From assembly GCF_015689195.1 (NCBI RefSeq), contig NZ_CP065044.1, forward strand, positions 3,534,001 to 3,598,000: a stretch of 64,000 nucleotides of DNA. The letters run 5' to 3'. Positions 10,244 through 18,266 of the stretch are shown here, piece after piece (position 1 is the stretch's first letter; each line of letters starts with the position of its first letter). Made by a program: the position numbers and the translations under genes. The DNA comes from Pectobacterium aroidearum. Lineage in GTDB: Bacteria; Pseudomonadota; Gammaproteobacteria; Enterobacterales; Enterobacteriaceae. The notes under the pieces are model-generated. The model saw nothing but the letters and a program-made list of their open reading frames with translations. It was not told the origin of the DNA and ran no database searches.

Positions 10244-10987
10244 TCACGCAGGGTTAGGAATATCAATAAATGTCACATCAAAACCGTGCTGTTCTGCCAG
10301 CCACTCACCCAACGCCCGAATGCCGCCGCGCTCGGTCGCATGGTGCCCGGCAGCGAAGAAGTGCAGCCCCATTTCGCGCGCGATGTGGATGGTTTGCTCA
10401 GACACTTCACCGGTAATAAAAGCATCGACGCCAAATCGGGCCGCCTGCTCAATAAAGCCCTGTCCACCGCCGGTACACCAGGCCACGCGCTGTATCTGTT
10501 GCGGTGCATTATCCCCACAATGCAGCACGGTACGCCCCAGCCGCTTTTCTACTCGGCGGCAAAAAGCATCCGCCGTCATGGGCTGCGCCAGCTCGCCATA
10601 CGGCACCAGCGGCTCAATCATCCCCTGCACCTGAATCTCCAGCAGCGCCGCCAGTTGGGCGTTATTCCCCAGTTCGGGGTGTGCATCCAGCGGCAGGTGA
10701 TAGCCGTACAGATTGATATCATTGACCAGCAGCGTTTTCAGCCGGTTACGTTTCATGCCACAAACAATCTGCGGTTCGTTTTTCCAAAAATAGCCGTGAT
10801 GAACCAGAATGGCATCGGCCTGCTTTTCTACTGCGGCATCCAGCAACGCCTGTGAGGCCGTTACGCCCGTCACAATACGTTTTACTTCTGCACGCCCCTC
10901 AACCTGTAAACCGTTCGGCGCGTAGTCCTGAAACGTCTCCGTGCTCAGTTTCTCGTTAATAATTCTTTCCAGTTCCACATTACGCAT
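10244..10987 (-). CDS. ybgI: Nif3-like dinuclear metal hexameric protein YbgI
   Basis: The 247-residue protein belongs to the Nif3/DUF34 family, toroidal hexamers with a dinuclear metal site and no settled function; the old label 'GTP cyclohydrolase 1 type 2' is unproven. Family residues are visible in AILVHHGYFWKNEP (metal His pair), NINLYGYHLPLDAHP, and HFFAAGHHATERGG near the C-terminus. The start is the ATG at 10987, giving MRNVELERIINEKL; a longer frame exists but lies within phrB. It overlaps the 3' end of phrB by 8 bp. Confidence 0.95.
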   Translation of the reverse strand: MRNVELERIINEKLSTETFQDYAPNGLQVEGRAEVKRIVTGVTASQALLDAAVEKQADAILVHHGYFWKNEPQIVCGMKRNRLKTLLVNDINLYGYHLPLDAHPELGNNAQLAALLEIQVQGMIEPLVPYGELAQPMTADAFCRRVEKRLGRTVLHCGDNAPQQIQRVAWCTGGGQGFIEQAARFGVDAFITGEVSEQTIHIAREMGLHFFAAGHHATERGGIRALGEWLAEQHGFDVTFIDIPNPA

Positions 10988-12473
10988 ACTTATTGTTCTC
11001 TTCTCGATCGTTATCCGCCATACCGATATTTTTTGCCGCCTCAAACGCCGCCAGCGTGTTCTGACGTGCGGTTTTGTGGTCGACGATAGGCAGCGGATAG
11101 TTCAGCTGATGATGATGTTTGTCAGCCCATCGATGGGGCTGATGAATATCTTTATCCGGCACGGCAGCCAGTTCAGGCAGCCAGTGACGAATAAACCGAC
11201 CTTCAGGGTCGAAGCGCTCGCCCTGCGTTGTCGGGTTAAAAATGCGAAAATAAGGTGCAGCATCGGTACCTGTCGATGCCGCCCACTGCCAGCCGCCGTT
11301 ATTCGCCGCCAGATCGCCATCCAGCAGTTGCGACATAAAGTAGCGTTCGCCTTCACGCCAATCGATCAGCAAATCTTTGACGAGAAAACTGGCGCAGATC
11401 ATACGCAGGCGATTGTGCATCCAGCCCGTTTCATTCAGTTGACGCATCGCCGCATCCACAATCGGGTAGCCGGTTTTACCCTTCTGCCAGGCGGCTAAAT
11501 CCTCTGATGATTCTCGCCATTTCACCCACTGCGTCCAGGCGGTAAACGGACGGTGTTTACACAGCTGCGGCCAGGACACGATCAGGTGACGATAAAATTC
11601 GCGCCAGACCAGCTCGTTAAACCAGGTAAACGCCCCGCCTTCACGCCGTTCCAGCATATCCGGGCACTCGGCGCGCAGACGATTAAAACATTGGCGCGGC
11701 GAGACGATCCCCAGTGCCAGATAGGGAGAAAGCTTGCTGGTGCCGGGCAGCGCCGGGACATCCCGCTGCTGGTCGTAATCCTGTACCTGTTCGCGGCAAA
11801 AACGGCGCAATTGCTGCAACGCCGCACGTTCACCACAGGGGAAATCGTCGCTATCCACCTCGCGCTGCGGATAGCTGAACGGCGCCAGTGCCGTCATATT
11901 ATGGATAGGTTCACCGCGCGCGTCCGGTGCCGGCACGCATGTCGTCTCCGCTTCCAACAGTCGTTTGATAAAAGCCTGACGAAATGGCGTAAATACTTTA
12001 TACATCTCGCCGTTGCCCGTAAGCACACTGCCCGGCGGCAGCAACAGACTGTCATGGTAGCCGTGGCAAACCACACTATCCGCCAGCCGATCTTTTACCT
12101 GCTTATCACGCAGGCGTTCGTTGATTTCATACTGATAGTTGTAGAAAAGGTCGGTGGCCTGCTGCTGCGCACAAAATTGCACCAGCCAGTCAACCGATGC
12201 CGCAAAGTCAGCACATTCATGGTAGTGCAGCGGGATCCCTTTCTCGGCCAGCGCGTGCTGCACCGACGTCAGATTTTCCAGCAGAAAGGTCGCCTGCCGC
12301 GGCGCCATATCGTGCTTTCCCCATTGTGCAGGCGTCGCGATAAAGACGGCCAGCACGGTGGCATTCGGATCCTGACAGGCCGCGAACAGCGCCAGATTAT
12401 CGGTAATGCGCAGGTCGTTGCGCAGCCAGACTAAATGTGTAGCAGCATGATGTGTAGCGACATGCGTAGTCAT
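10980..12473 (-). CDS. phrB: deoxyribodipyrimidine photo-lyase
   Basis: The 497-residue class I CPD photolyase splits cyclobutane pyrimidine dimers using blue light. The N-terminal antenna-binding Rossmann domain starts HLVWLRNDLRITDNLAL. The C-terminal FAD-binding domain has WFNELVWREFYRH, GYPIVDAAMRQLNETGWMHN, and WQWAASTGTDAAPYFRIFNP. It is somewhat longer than E. coli PhrB (472), partly through the MTTHVATHHAATH leader. The ATG at 12473 was chosen because it lies 21 bp after the ybgA stop; a later start inside the His-rich leader cannot be excluded. The gene overlaps ybgI by 8 bp. Confidence 0.96.
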   Translation of the reverse strand: MTTHVATHHAATHLVWLRNDLRITDNLALFAACQDPNATVLAVFIATPAQWGKHDMAPRQATFLLENLTSVQHALAEKGIPLHYHECADFAASVDWLVQFCAQQQATDLFYNYQYEINERLRDKQVKDRLADSVVCHGYHDSLLLPPGSVLTGNGEMYKVFTPFRQAFIKRLLEAETTCVPAPDARGEPIHNMTALAPFSYPQREVDSDDFPCGERAALQQLRRFCREQVQDYDQQRDVPALPGTSKLSPYLALGIVSPRQCFNRLRAECPDMLERREGGAFTWFNELVWREFYRHLIVSWPQLCKHRPFTAWTQWVKWRESSEDLAAWQKGKTGYPIVDAAMRQLNETGWMHNRLRMICASFLVKDLLIDWREGERYFMSQLLDGDLAANNGGWQWAASTGTDAAPYFRIFNPTTQGERFDPEGRFIRHWLPELAAVPDKDIHQPHRWADKHHHQLNYPLPIVDHKTARQNTLAAFEAAKNIGMADNDREENNKYA

Positions 12474-12494
12474 GAAACTCCTCGGGCGGTCAAA

Positions 12495-13454
12495 CTAGTG
12501 TCCGTAACGCAGGCGTAATGCCTCCGGGTACGGCTCAAAGTAACGCTGCTGGGCCAGATACGCATCGGGGTATTCCGCCATGTAATGTTTCAGCAGCGTG
12601 ATCGGCGCCAATAGCGGTTGAAAACCTTGCCGATAGCGATCGATGAGCTGCGACAGTTCCTGCCGCTGTTGGGAATTAAGCTGGCGCCGGAAATAGCCCT
12701 GCACGTGCATCAGTACATTGGTGTGATTGCGCCGCGTCGCAGGCGTCGACAGCAGTTTCATGAGCCGTTTCCGGTATTCAACAACGTAGTCTTCCAGTGA
12801 ATCCCACTTATCGATTCCCGCAACAAACGGCCCCAGTTCACGGTATTCCGGCTGAGAATGCGCCAGCAGCAGCAATTTATAGCGGCTATGAAAGGCAATG
12901 AGCGCGCCACGACTCAGCCCGTCTTGCCATAGCTGATTCAGTTCATGTAATGCATAAACGCGTGCAATAAAATTCTCCCGCAAGCCGGGATCGTGCAGGC
13001 GTCCGTCTTCCTCAACGGGTAGCCAGGGCATTTGCCGCATCAGTTCCTGCGTAAACAGGCCAATTCCGCTTTTACGCGCATTCTTTTGCGCTTCATCGTA
13101 GATCTTTACGCGTTCCATGCCGCAGCTTGGCGACTTGGCGCAGACGATATAACCGCATAAGTGCTGAAGCTGGCTGACTTTATCAGCAGAAAACACCGCC
13201 ATCTGCTGAGTGACATCCAGCGGCGAACCATTGCTGGCGCGCAGCGTAATGTGGCTTTCCCCTTCTCGCACCAGTCTGAGTGCCGGGCGCGGCACCGGTA
13301 AACCAATCGCCATTTCCGGGCAGACCGGTTCAAAACGAAAATAGGGCGCCAGTTGTTCAACGGCAAATTCCAGACGCTTGTGTCCGCCATCAAACCGTAC
13401 GGGATTACCGAGCAGACAGGCGCTGATACCAACAGGGATGAGTTTTAACGTCAT
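12495..13454 (-). CDS. ybgA: YbgA family protein (DUF523 and DUF1722 domains)
   Basis: The 319-residue protein fuses an N-terminal DUF523 domain (ISACLLGNPVRFDGGHKR, with AKSPSCGMERVKIY near residue 110) to a C-terminal DUF1722 domain (RYKLLLLAHSQPEYRELG). The conserved Cys residues of DUF523 suggest metal or thiol chemistry, but the function is unknown. E. coli YbgA is only the DUF1722 part, so this is the longer form. It sits upstream of phrB as in E. coli and probably heads the transcript ybgA-phrB-ybgI. Confidence 0.93.
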   Translation of the reverse strand: MTLKLIPVGISACLLGNPVRFDGGHKRLEFAVEQLAPYFRFEPVCPEMAIGLPVPRPALRLVREGESHITLRASNGSPLDVTQQMAVFSADKVSQLQHLCGYIVCAKSPSCGMERVKIYDEAQKNARKSGIGLFTQELMRQMPWLPVEEDGRLHDPGLRENFIARVYALHELNQLWQDGLSRGALIAFHSRYKLLLLAHSQPEYRELGPFVAGIDKWDSLEDYVVEYRKRLMKLLSTPATRRNHTNVLMHVQGYFRRQLNSQQRQELSQLIDRYRQGFQPLLAPITLLKHYMAEYPDAYLAQQRYFEPYPEALRLRYGH

Positions 13455-13863
13455 GATTTATCCTTACGCTTGTCAATATGGTTTACCGTGATGGCATTCT
13501 GCAAACCCTCTGACCAGCATAGCGGATTTCACCACAATGCTGTGCAGTCACAGCAAAGAATAAAGTAATAAATCATGAGATTGATGGATTATCTCGATCA
13601 AACTCAAACAGTTTTCTCTGCGGCCGAACTGCCTATCAAAAATGCGTGCCGCTAACATCTTTTCGTCTGTCATCAAATAGCCTTATTCCCCCACTACAAT
13701 CCCCATTCCGATATAGAGTCCCAAAGAGGATACCCCATGTTTTTTCCCCTGCTTTACTGGCGGGACGCTTTGTTATGCCCCTTAACCAGGCAACCCAAAA
13801 GCACCCGTCCGATCCACCGATATCAAAATGAATATCGCCTCCCGTTATTGCACGGAGGTGATG
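13455..13863. other. spacer between ybgA and the ABC importer
   Basis: This 409-bp divergent spacer must carry the promoters for ybgA (left) and the ABC operon (right). No strong Fur box or CRP site was recognised. A TACAAT hexamer at 13695-13700 could be a -10 for the importer. The only ORF with a credible ribosome site is the 46-codon one beginning at 13737, listed separately. Confidence 0.5.
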
Positions 13864-13877
13864 ATGACCACGGCTGA
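13737..13877 (+). CDS. possible 46-residue leader ORF overlapping the ABC ATPase start
   Basis: An ATG at 13737 is preceded by AGAGGA with 6-nt spacing. It opens a 46-codon frame beginning MFFPLLYWRDALLCPLTRQP. The frame runs through the ATPase ribosome site and ends at a TGA (13875-13877) inside that gene, in a different frame. The layout would allow translational coupling to the ATPase. There is no recognised homologue, and it could be chance; comparison with related genomes would decide. Confidence 0.3.
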   Translation: MFFPLLYWRDALLCPLTRQPKSTRPIHRYQNEYRLPLLHGGDDDHG

Positions 13878-14556
13878 ACTCACTACGCCTGCGGCGATTG
13901 CGATCGACAAACTGACCCACGCTTTCGCTGGGAAAACGGTGCTCGATGCTATCAGCCTCAATGTGCCGAAAGGCACCATTCTGGCCTTGCTGGGACCTTC
14001 CGGCTGCGGCAAAAGCACGTTGCTAAAATTGCTGGCCGGTCTGTTACAGCCGGACGCGGGCACCATTCATTTTGGCGATCGTCAGGTTGCCGGCCATCAA
14101 CTATGCCTGCCACCAGAGCAGCGCAATCTTGGCATGGTCTTTCAGGACTATGCGCTTTGGCCGCATATGACCGTTGCACAAAATGTCGGGTTCCCACTGC
14201 TGATGAGGAAGGTTCCACGCGATATCTGCCTCCAACGCGTTGACGTCACGCTAGCGCGCGTCGGTCTGGCTGATTTTGGCGATCGCAAACCGGCCGATTT
14301 ATCCGGTGGCCAGCAACAGCGAGTCGCACTGGCGCGCGCCATTATCGCGGAGCCGAACATCCTGCTATTCGATGAACCGCTATCCAATCTCGACCGGGAT
14401 CTACGTGAATCGCTTTGTCAGGAGATGGCATCGCTCTTACGCCATCTTGGTACCACCGCCGTGTACGTCACCCACGACCGAGGCGAAGCCAACATACTGG
14501 CGCACCGTATTGTTCACATGTCGCAAGGCCACATTACTGATATCACCACTCTTTAA
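13864..14556 (+). CDS. ABC transporter ATP-binding protein (ferric/phosphonate-importer type)
   Basis: The product of about 230 residues is the cytoplasmic ATPase of an importer of the FbpC/PotA-like group. It has Walker [10 protein letters not shown], the Q-loop in [14 protein letters not shown], the signature LSGGQQQRV, Walker [14 protein letters not shown] and the H-loop VTHDR. It lacks the C-terminal regulatory extension of longer FbpC/MalK proteins. The frame is open from 13828, but GGAGG at 13854-13858 points to the ATG at 13864 (or 13861). It is followed 17 bp later by the binding-protein gene, an unusual order since most relatives place the binding protein first. The substrate is not determined by the ATPase. 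Confidence 0.92.
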   Translation: MTTAELTTPAAIAIDKLTHAFAGKTVLDAISLNVPKGTILALLGPSGCGKSTLLKLLAGLLQPDAGTIHFGDRQVAGHQLCLPPEQRNLGMVFQDYALWPHMTVAQNVGFPLLMRKVPRDICLQRVDVTLARVGLADFGDRKPADLSGGQQQRVALARAIIAEPNILLFDEPLSNLDRDLRESLCQEMASLLRHLGTTAVYVTHDRGEANILAHRIVHMSQGHITDITTL

Positions 14557-14573
14557 CTTTGGGGAAAAATGCA

Positions 14574-15554
14574 ATGAAAAACACACTGTTTACCATGAAT
14601 CAACGAGGCATCATTATGGGTATAGCTCTCTCATTAGCAGCGGTGACAGGCAGCGCGCATGCCCTGACGCTGTACACCGCCGGACCGGGAGCACTGGCAA
14701 AGAAACTGGCGGCAGGTTATGAAAAGCAGACCGGAGTGAAAGTCGATGTTTTTCAGGCCACAACCGGTAAAGTTATGGCAAGACTGGAAGCCGAACAGGC
14801 CAACCCACGAGCAGACGTCTTGATTTCGGCTTCCTGGGATACAGCGACAGACTTGCAGCAGCGTGGCTGGCTGCTGGAATTTGATAGCCCGAATGCGGCG
14901 ACCGTGCCTGCGCAGTTCAAAACTCCTTTCTACGTGGCACAAGGTATTTCCGCACTGGGCATTGTGTGGAACAGCAAGAGCGGCACCCCGGAACCCAAAG
15001 ACTGGAACGACCTAACCAAGCCTGAATTTAAAGATAAAGTCACCACGCCCGATCCCGCGCTGTCTGGTGCCTCGCTCGATCTGCTGATTGGTTTGCAAAA
15101 TGCGGAAAAAGATAAAGCCTGGGACATGTTCGATCGCTTAAAAGCCAACGGCATGATTATCGCAGGCCCGAACGCACAGGCATTAACGCCCGTACTGCAA
15201 GGGGCGAAAGCCGCCGTTTTCGGTGCCGTAGACTACGTTTCTTACGGCAGCATGGAGTCTGGCGAATCCATTAAAGTCATTTTCCCTTCCAGCGGCACCG
15301 TCATCGCTCCTCGCCCGATGATGATTCTGAAAAGCAGCAAAAACCAGCAGCAGGCAAAAGACTTCATCAACTACATGTTGTCGCCTGAAGGCCAAAAAGC
15401 AGTAGCTGAAGCCTGGTTGATGCCTGCACGTCAAGACGTTGATGCCAAGCGTCCTCTGTTTAAGAACCTGACGTTGCTGCCAGAAGGCGATAGCGCTTCA
15501 GCTTCTCGTGCTGCTGTTCTCGATCGCTTTGCCGCCTTATTTGGTCAGCGCTAA
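14574..15554 (+). CDS. periplasmic solute-binding protein of an ABC importer (FbpA-like family)
   Basis: The product has about 326 residues. A signal peptide is visible (basic MKNTLFTMNQRG, hydrophobic core, cleavage near SAHA-LTLYTAG around residue 30). The mature part is a type II periplasmic binding fold related to ferric-binding FbpA/AfuA and to 2-aminoethylphosphonate-binding proteins (LYTAGPGALAKKLAAGYE, PRADVLISASWDTA). The adjacent Tyr-Tyr iron ligand pair of classical FbpA is not seen at the expected place (GAVDYVSYGSMESGE), so ferric iron should not be assumed. The ATG at 14574 was chosen over an upstream TTG (14559) because it gives a normal signal peptide. Confidence 0.9.
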   Translation: MKNTLFTMNQRGIIMGIALSLAAVTGSAHALTLYTAGPGALAKKLAAGYEKQTGVKVDVFQATTGKVMARLEAEQANPRADVLISASWDTATDLQQRGWLLEFDSPNAATVPAQFKTPFYVAQGISALGIVWNSKSGTPEPKDWNDLTKPEFKDKVTTPDPALSGASLDLLIGLQNAEKDKAWDMFDRLKANGMIIAGPNAQALTPVLQGAKAAVFGAVDYVSYGSMESGESIKVIFPSSGTVIAPRPMMILKSSKNQQQAKDFINYMLSPEGQKAVAEAWLMPARQDVDAKRPLFKNLTLLPEGDSASASRAAVLDRFAALFGQR

Positions 15555-15751
15555 GCCTGTTCAATCATGACATACCCTGGATAGTTCGAGCGGTAGGACC
15601 AACGTTCGCGTTTTACATCACGCGATATTCTTGAGCAAAGAATGCGAATCCACGGAGGGATTGAGCAACCCAGTGAGTGCTCATACTGCTTGAAATATAA
15701 CGAGTATAGATAGCGCCTTGCTGACGACCGTCAGCAAGGCTGGAGTATCAG
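15555..15751 (+). other. intercistronic spacer with hairpin before the permease gene
   Basis: No gene is seen. A perfect 10-bp inverted repeat, CCTTGCTGAC (15716-15725) and GTCAGCAAGG (15730-15739) with a 4-nt loop, ends just before the permease ribosome site GGAG (15742-15745). There is no U-tract, so it is not a standard terminator. It could lower permease translation relative to the binding protein or protect the upstream mRNA (inference). Confidence 0.65.
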
Positions 15752-17407
15752 ATGAACAAGTTTACTTTACTGCCACTGCTTACGGTGGCGGTACTTTTTA
15801 CTCTGGTTGGCATTCCCGTATTGTTCGTTGCGCTACAGGCAATTTTCCCGAATTTGGGCTCAGGTTCCTTTGCGAACCCGTTCTCAGCCTTTGCAGATGT
15901 TTTTGCACAGGCGCGGCTATTCGCCCTATTGAAAAATACGCTGCTGCTTGGGTTGGGTGTTGCCCTGTGCTGTGCGGTAATCGCTATTCCACTCGGAGCG
16001 CTACGCGGACTCTTTGCACTGCCGTTGGCAAGATTTTGGGATTTACTGTTTCTCATCCCATTCCTGATCCCACCTTATATCGCCGGTCTGTCGTGGATGC
16101 TGGCGCTACAGCCGCGAGGCTACGCCGAGCAGCTATTGCCCATTCAACTGGGAGAAGCGCTGTTTTCATTACCCGGCATGATTGGCGTAATGACGCTGAA
16201 TATTTTCCCAGTCGTCTATTTCGCCGTTTCACGCAGTATGGCGGCGAGCGGAAATCGCCTAGCGGATGTCGCTCGCGTTCACGGTGCCAGCGGCTGGCAG
16301 GCATTTCTGCGAGTCACGCTGCCATTGTCACTACCTGCGACAGCGGCCAGCCTGCTGCTTGCCTTTACGCTGGCGATCGAAGAGTACGGCATTCCCGCCG
16401 CACTCGGATCGCGGGCCGGTATTCAGGTGCTGACGACAAATATCGAGCAACGACTGGCGGACTGGCCGATCGACCTCTCCGGTTCGGCGGTGCTGTCTTT
16501 GCTGCTGGTTGCTATTGCGCTCTGTGCATTTACCCTACAGCGGGCGATGGTCGCCGGGAGTAATGTCGAAACAACCACAGGCAAACCCGCCGCCATCGTC
16601 ACTCGTCCATTAGGTATATGGCGCTGGCCGGTATTAGTGCTGTTTAGCGTTGTCGGCCTGCTGGCTGTGGGGATTCCACTGGCTTCCATGCTGATTACGG
16701 CGTTTTCTGCCACTATCTCCAGCACAATTTCCTGGCAAAATTTAACCTGGCAACACTTCACCATGTTGGTTGATTACGAAAACGAAGCGCTGCCAGCCTT
16801 AACGACCAGTCTGGGTCTGGCAGTCGGCAGTGCGTTACTGACGGGAACGGTCGGCTTTCTCGCAGCCTGGTTTGTGGTTGCCAAGCGTATTCGGGGGGCC
16901 ACCGTGCTGGATGGATTATCGATGCTTCCTGCCGCGCTGCCGGGGATTGTTGTCGGGGTGGGCTTGATTCTCGCCTGGAACCAGAGCTTCTGGCCGGTCA
17001 CGCCCTATAACACCTGGGTGATTTTGCTGCTGTCATACAGTTGTCTGCTGCTGCCTTACCCCGTCCGCTATAGCAGCGCGGCATTAGCGCAAATCGGCAG
17101 TAATCTGGAATCCGCGGCGCGCGTTCACGGTGCTAACGCCATGGCAGCATTGCGGCTAATCGTTTTCCCGCTGGTATTCCCCAGCCTACTGGCTGCCATG
17201 ATGTTGGTCTTTGCTGTCGCATCGCGCGAGCTGGTGACATCACTCTTGCTCTCGCCTGCCGGCGTGCAAACGGTGTCCATTTTTGTTTGGCGTCAGTTTG
17301 AGCAAGGCTCCGTCGGGGATGGTATGGCAATGGCAAGCGTCGCGGTATTGATCAGTCTATCGGTGATGTTGCTGGCACTACGATTTCATTCGCTCAAAAC
17401 AAAATAA
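15752..17407 (+). CDS. ABC transporter permease, fused two-domain (FbpB type)
   Basis: The 551-residue inner-membrane protein contains two homologous permease halves, each with a binding-protein-dependent transport EAA-type loop (LADVARVHGASGWQAFLRVTLP near residue 170-190, and LESAARVHGANAMAALRLIVFP near 450-470). Around twelve membrane segments are predicted. One chain can therefore supply both transmembrane domains of the importer encoded with the two preceding genes. The start is the ATG at 15752 with GGAG 6 nt upstream. The gene is convergent with ybfA; an imperfect AATAAGCG/CGCTTATT hairpin at 17403-17440 lies between them. Confidence 0.92.
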   Translation: MNKFTLLPLLTVAVLFTLVGIPVLFVALQAIFPNLGSGSFANPFSAFADVFAQARLFALLKNTLLLGLGVALCCAVIAIPLGALRGLFALPLARFWDLLFLIPFLIPPYIAGLSWMLALQPRGYAEQLLPIQLGEALFSLPGMIGVMTLNIFPVVYFAVSRSMAASGNRLADVARVHGASGWQAFLRVTLPLSLPATAASLLLAFTLAIEEYGIPAALGSRAGIQVLTTNIEQRLADWPIDLSGSAVLSLLLVAIALCAFTLQRAMVAGSNVETTTGKPAAIVTRPLGIWRWPVLVLFSVVGLLAVGIPLASMLITAFSATISSTISWQNLTWQHFTMLVDYENEALPALTTSLGLAVGSALLTGTVGFLAAWFVVAKRIRGATVLDGLSMLPAALPGIVVGVGLILAWNQSFWPVTPYNTWVILLLSYSCLLLPYPVRYSSAALAQIGSNLESAARVHGANAMAALRLIVFPLVFPSLLAAMMLVFAVASRELVTSLLLSPAGVQTVSIFVWRQFEQGSVGDGMAMASVAVLISLSVMLLALRFHSLKTK

Positions 17408-17548
17408 GCGCCAGATCCGTTAGCGGAAATGACGCTTATTGATTGCCGTTGAATGCCAAGCTGTTTTAAACCGGTGACGTCAGGATACAAATACTGGCGT
17501 CACCATGACTCGCACAGAACGGTCAATAACGGTCTGGCTACGATAGGC

Positions 17549-17755
17549 TTAATAGAAATCGCAAGCTGCCGCTTCGGACTGTGCCATCCATACGGGTTTA
17601 TCGCTGGTTTTCAGCCAGACACGGTGTAAATAGCTGTAAAAACGTGCCCGATCGCGGCGGAACAGCATCACCGGTAACGCCAGCACGCCAATGGCAGCCA
17701 CGGCGGCGCGACGCAGGAGAATACGGTGCAAGGGATAAGTAGTATAAAGCGACAT
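17549..17755 (-). CDS. ybfA: YbfA family small protein
   Basis: The 68-residue protein matches E. coli YbfA closely ([15 protein letters not shown] at the start, [20 protein letters not shown] in the second half, and a C-terminal ACDFY). One hydrophobic helix at about residues 12-32 suggests inner-membrane association. The function is unknown. The start is set at the ATG at 17755 by homology; an upstream in-frame start would add 16 residues. It sits just before kdpF on the opposite strand, the same neighbourhood as in E. coli. Confidence 0.9.
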   Translation of the reverse strand: MSLYTTYPLHRILLRRAAVAAIGVLALPVMLFRRDRARFYSYLHRVWLKTSDKPVWMAQSEAAACDFY

Positions 17756-18176
17756 AACGATCCTCCTCTGGGATAAGCGTCCTGATTCAGCGACGCTCTT
17801 CATAACGATAAAATAAGAACTGTGATATTGGTTAAAATTTTACCGCCTTTTCTGAAAGTTTACTACTCATCTGACCAGTAAAAGATGAAATAATCGCCAA
17901 TTTTTTCACCATTACGTCATTAAGTTACAATAACGTTAAAAATAAACTTATCATTAGTTAATTTATGGTTTTTAGATTGGATCAATTTATTCCCTTCTTT
18001 TAATACCCTTTCCTCACCACAGACAATGTGGTTAGCCCCGTAACGCATCCCTGCTTCTGTCGTCTACTTTTCAGCCCATTTTTATACTTTTTTTACGCCC
18101 GCAGACGGGAAATTTGCACCTTCTTTTCCTGCGTTTTCCTACTCTGACGCTGTCTATTTTGTTCTGGAGGTGTGTT
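17756..18176. promoter_or_regulatory. ybfA-kdp divergent control region
   Basis: This 421-bp AT-rich spacer has no gene. It carries the kdp promoter region (KdpE box listed separately), and GGAGG at 18166-18170 as the kdpF ribosome site. The stretch 17870-18000 is notably AT-rich, with poly-A and poly-T runs, and may help bend DNA. Confidence 0.7.
18079..18101 (+). promoter_or_regulatory. KdpE-binding box upstream of kdpF
   Basis: The sequence TTTATACTTTTTTTACGCCC is nearly identical to the T-rich KdpE operator of the E. coli kdp promoter, and it lies about 80 bp before the kdpF start. KdpE-P binding there activates kdpFABC under potassium limitation (established for E. coli). The assignment is by sequence similarity. 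Confidence 0.8.
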
Positions 18177-18266
18177 GTGACACTTAGCATCGTCTTAGGC
18201 GGCCTGCTCGTGCTGCTGCTATTGGCCTATCTGGTCTATGCCTTATTGAAGGCGGAGGAATTCTGA
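18177..18266 (+). CDS. kdpF: K+-transporting ATPase subunit F
   Basis: A 29-residue single-span membrane peptide starts at GTG 18177: [20 protein letters not shown], then YALLKAEEF. KdpF stabilises the KdpFABC complex in the inner membrane. GGAGG at 18166-18170 lies 6 nt upstream of the GTG. The stop overlaps the kdpA ATG by one base (TGATG). Its length is the same as E. coli KdpF, and its position first in the operon confirms the call. Confidence 0.93.
   Translation: MTLSIVLGGLLVLLLLAYLVYALLKAEEF

Noticed and set aside
11553-12434. 293-codon plus-strand ORF
   Set aside because: Antisense to phrB; basic, low-complexity shadow translation.
13636-13920. 94-codon minus-strand ORF upstream of the ABC importer
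   Set aside because: Overlaps the importer start; shadow-like composition and no homologue recognised.
14559-14573. TTG at 14559 as start of the binding protein
   Set aside because: It adds five residues ahead of a normal signal peptide; the ATG at 14574 has the better context.
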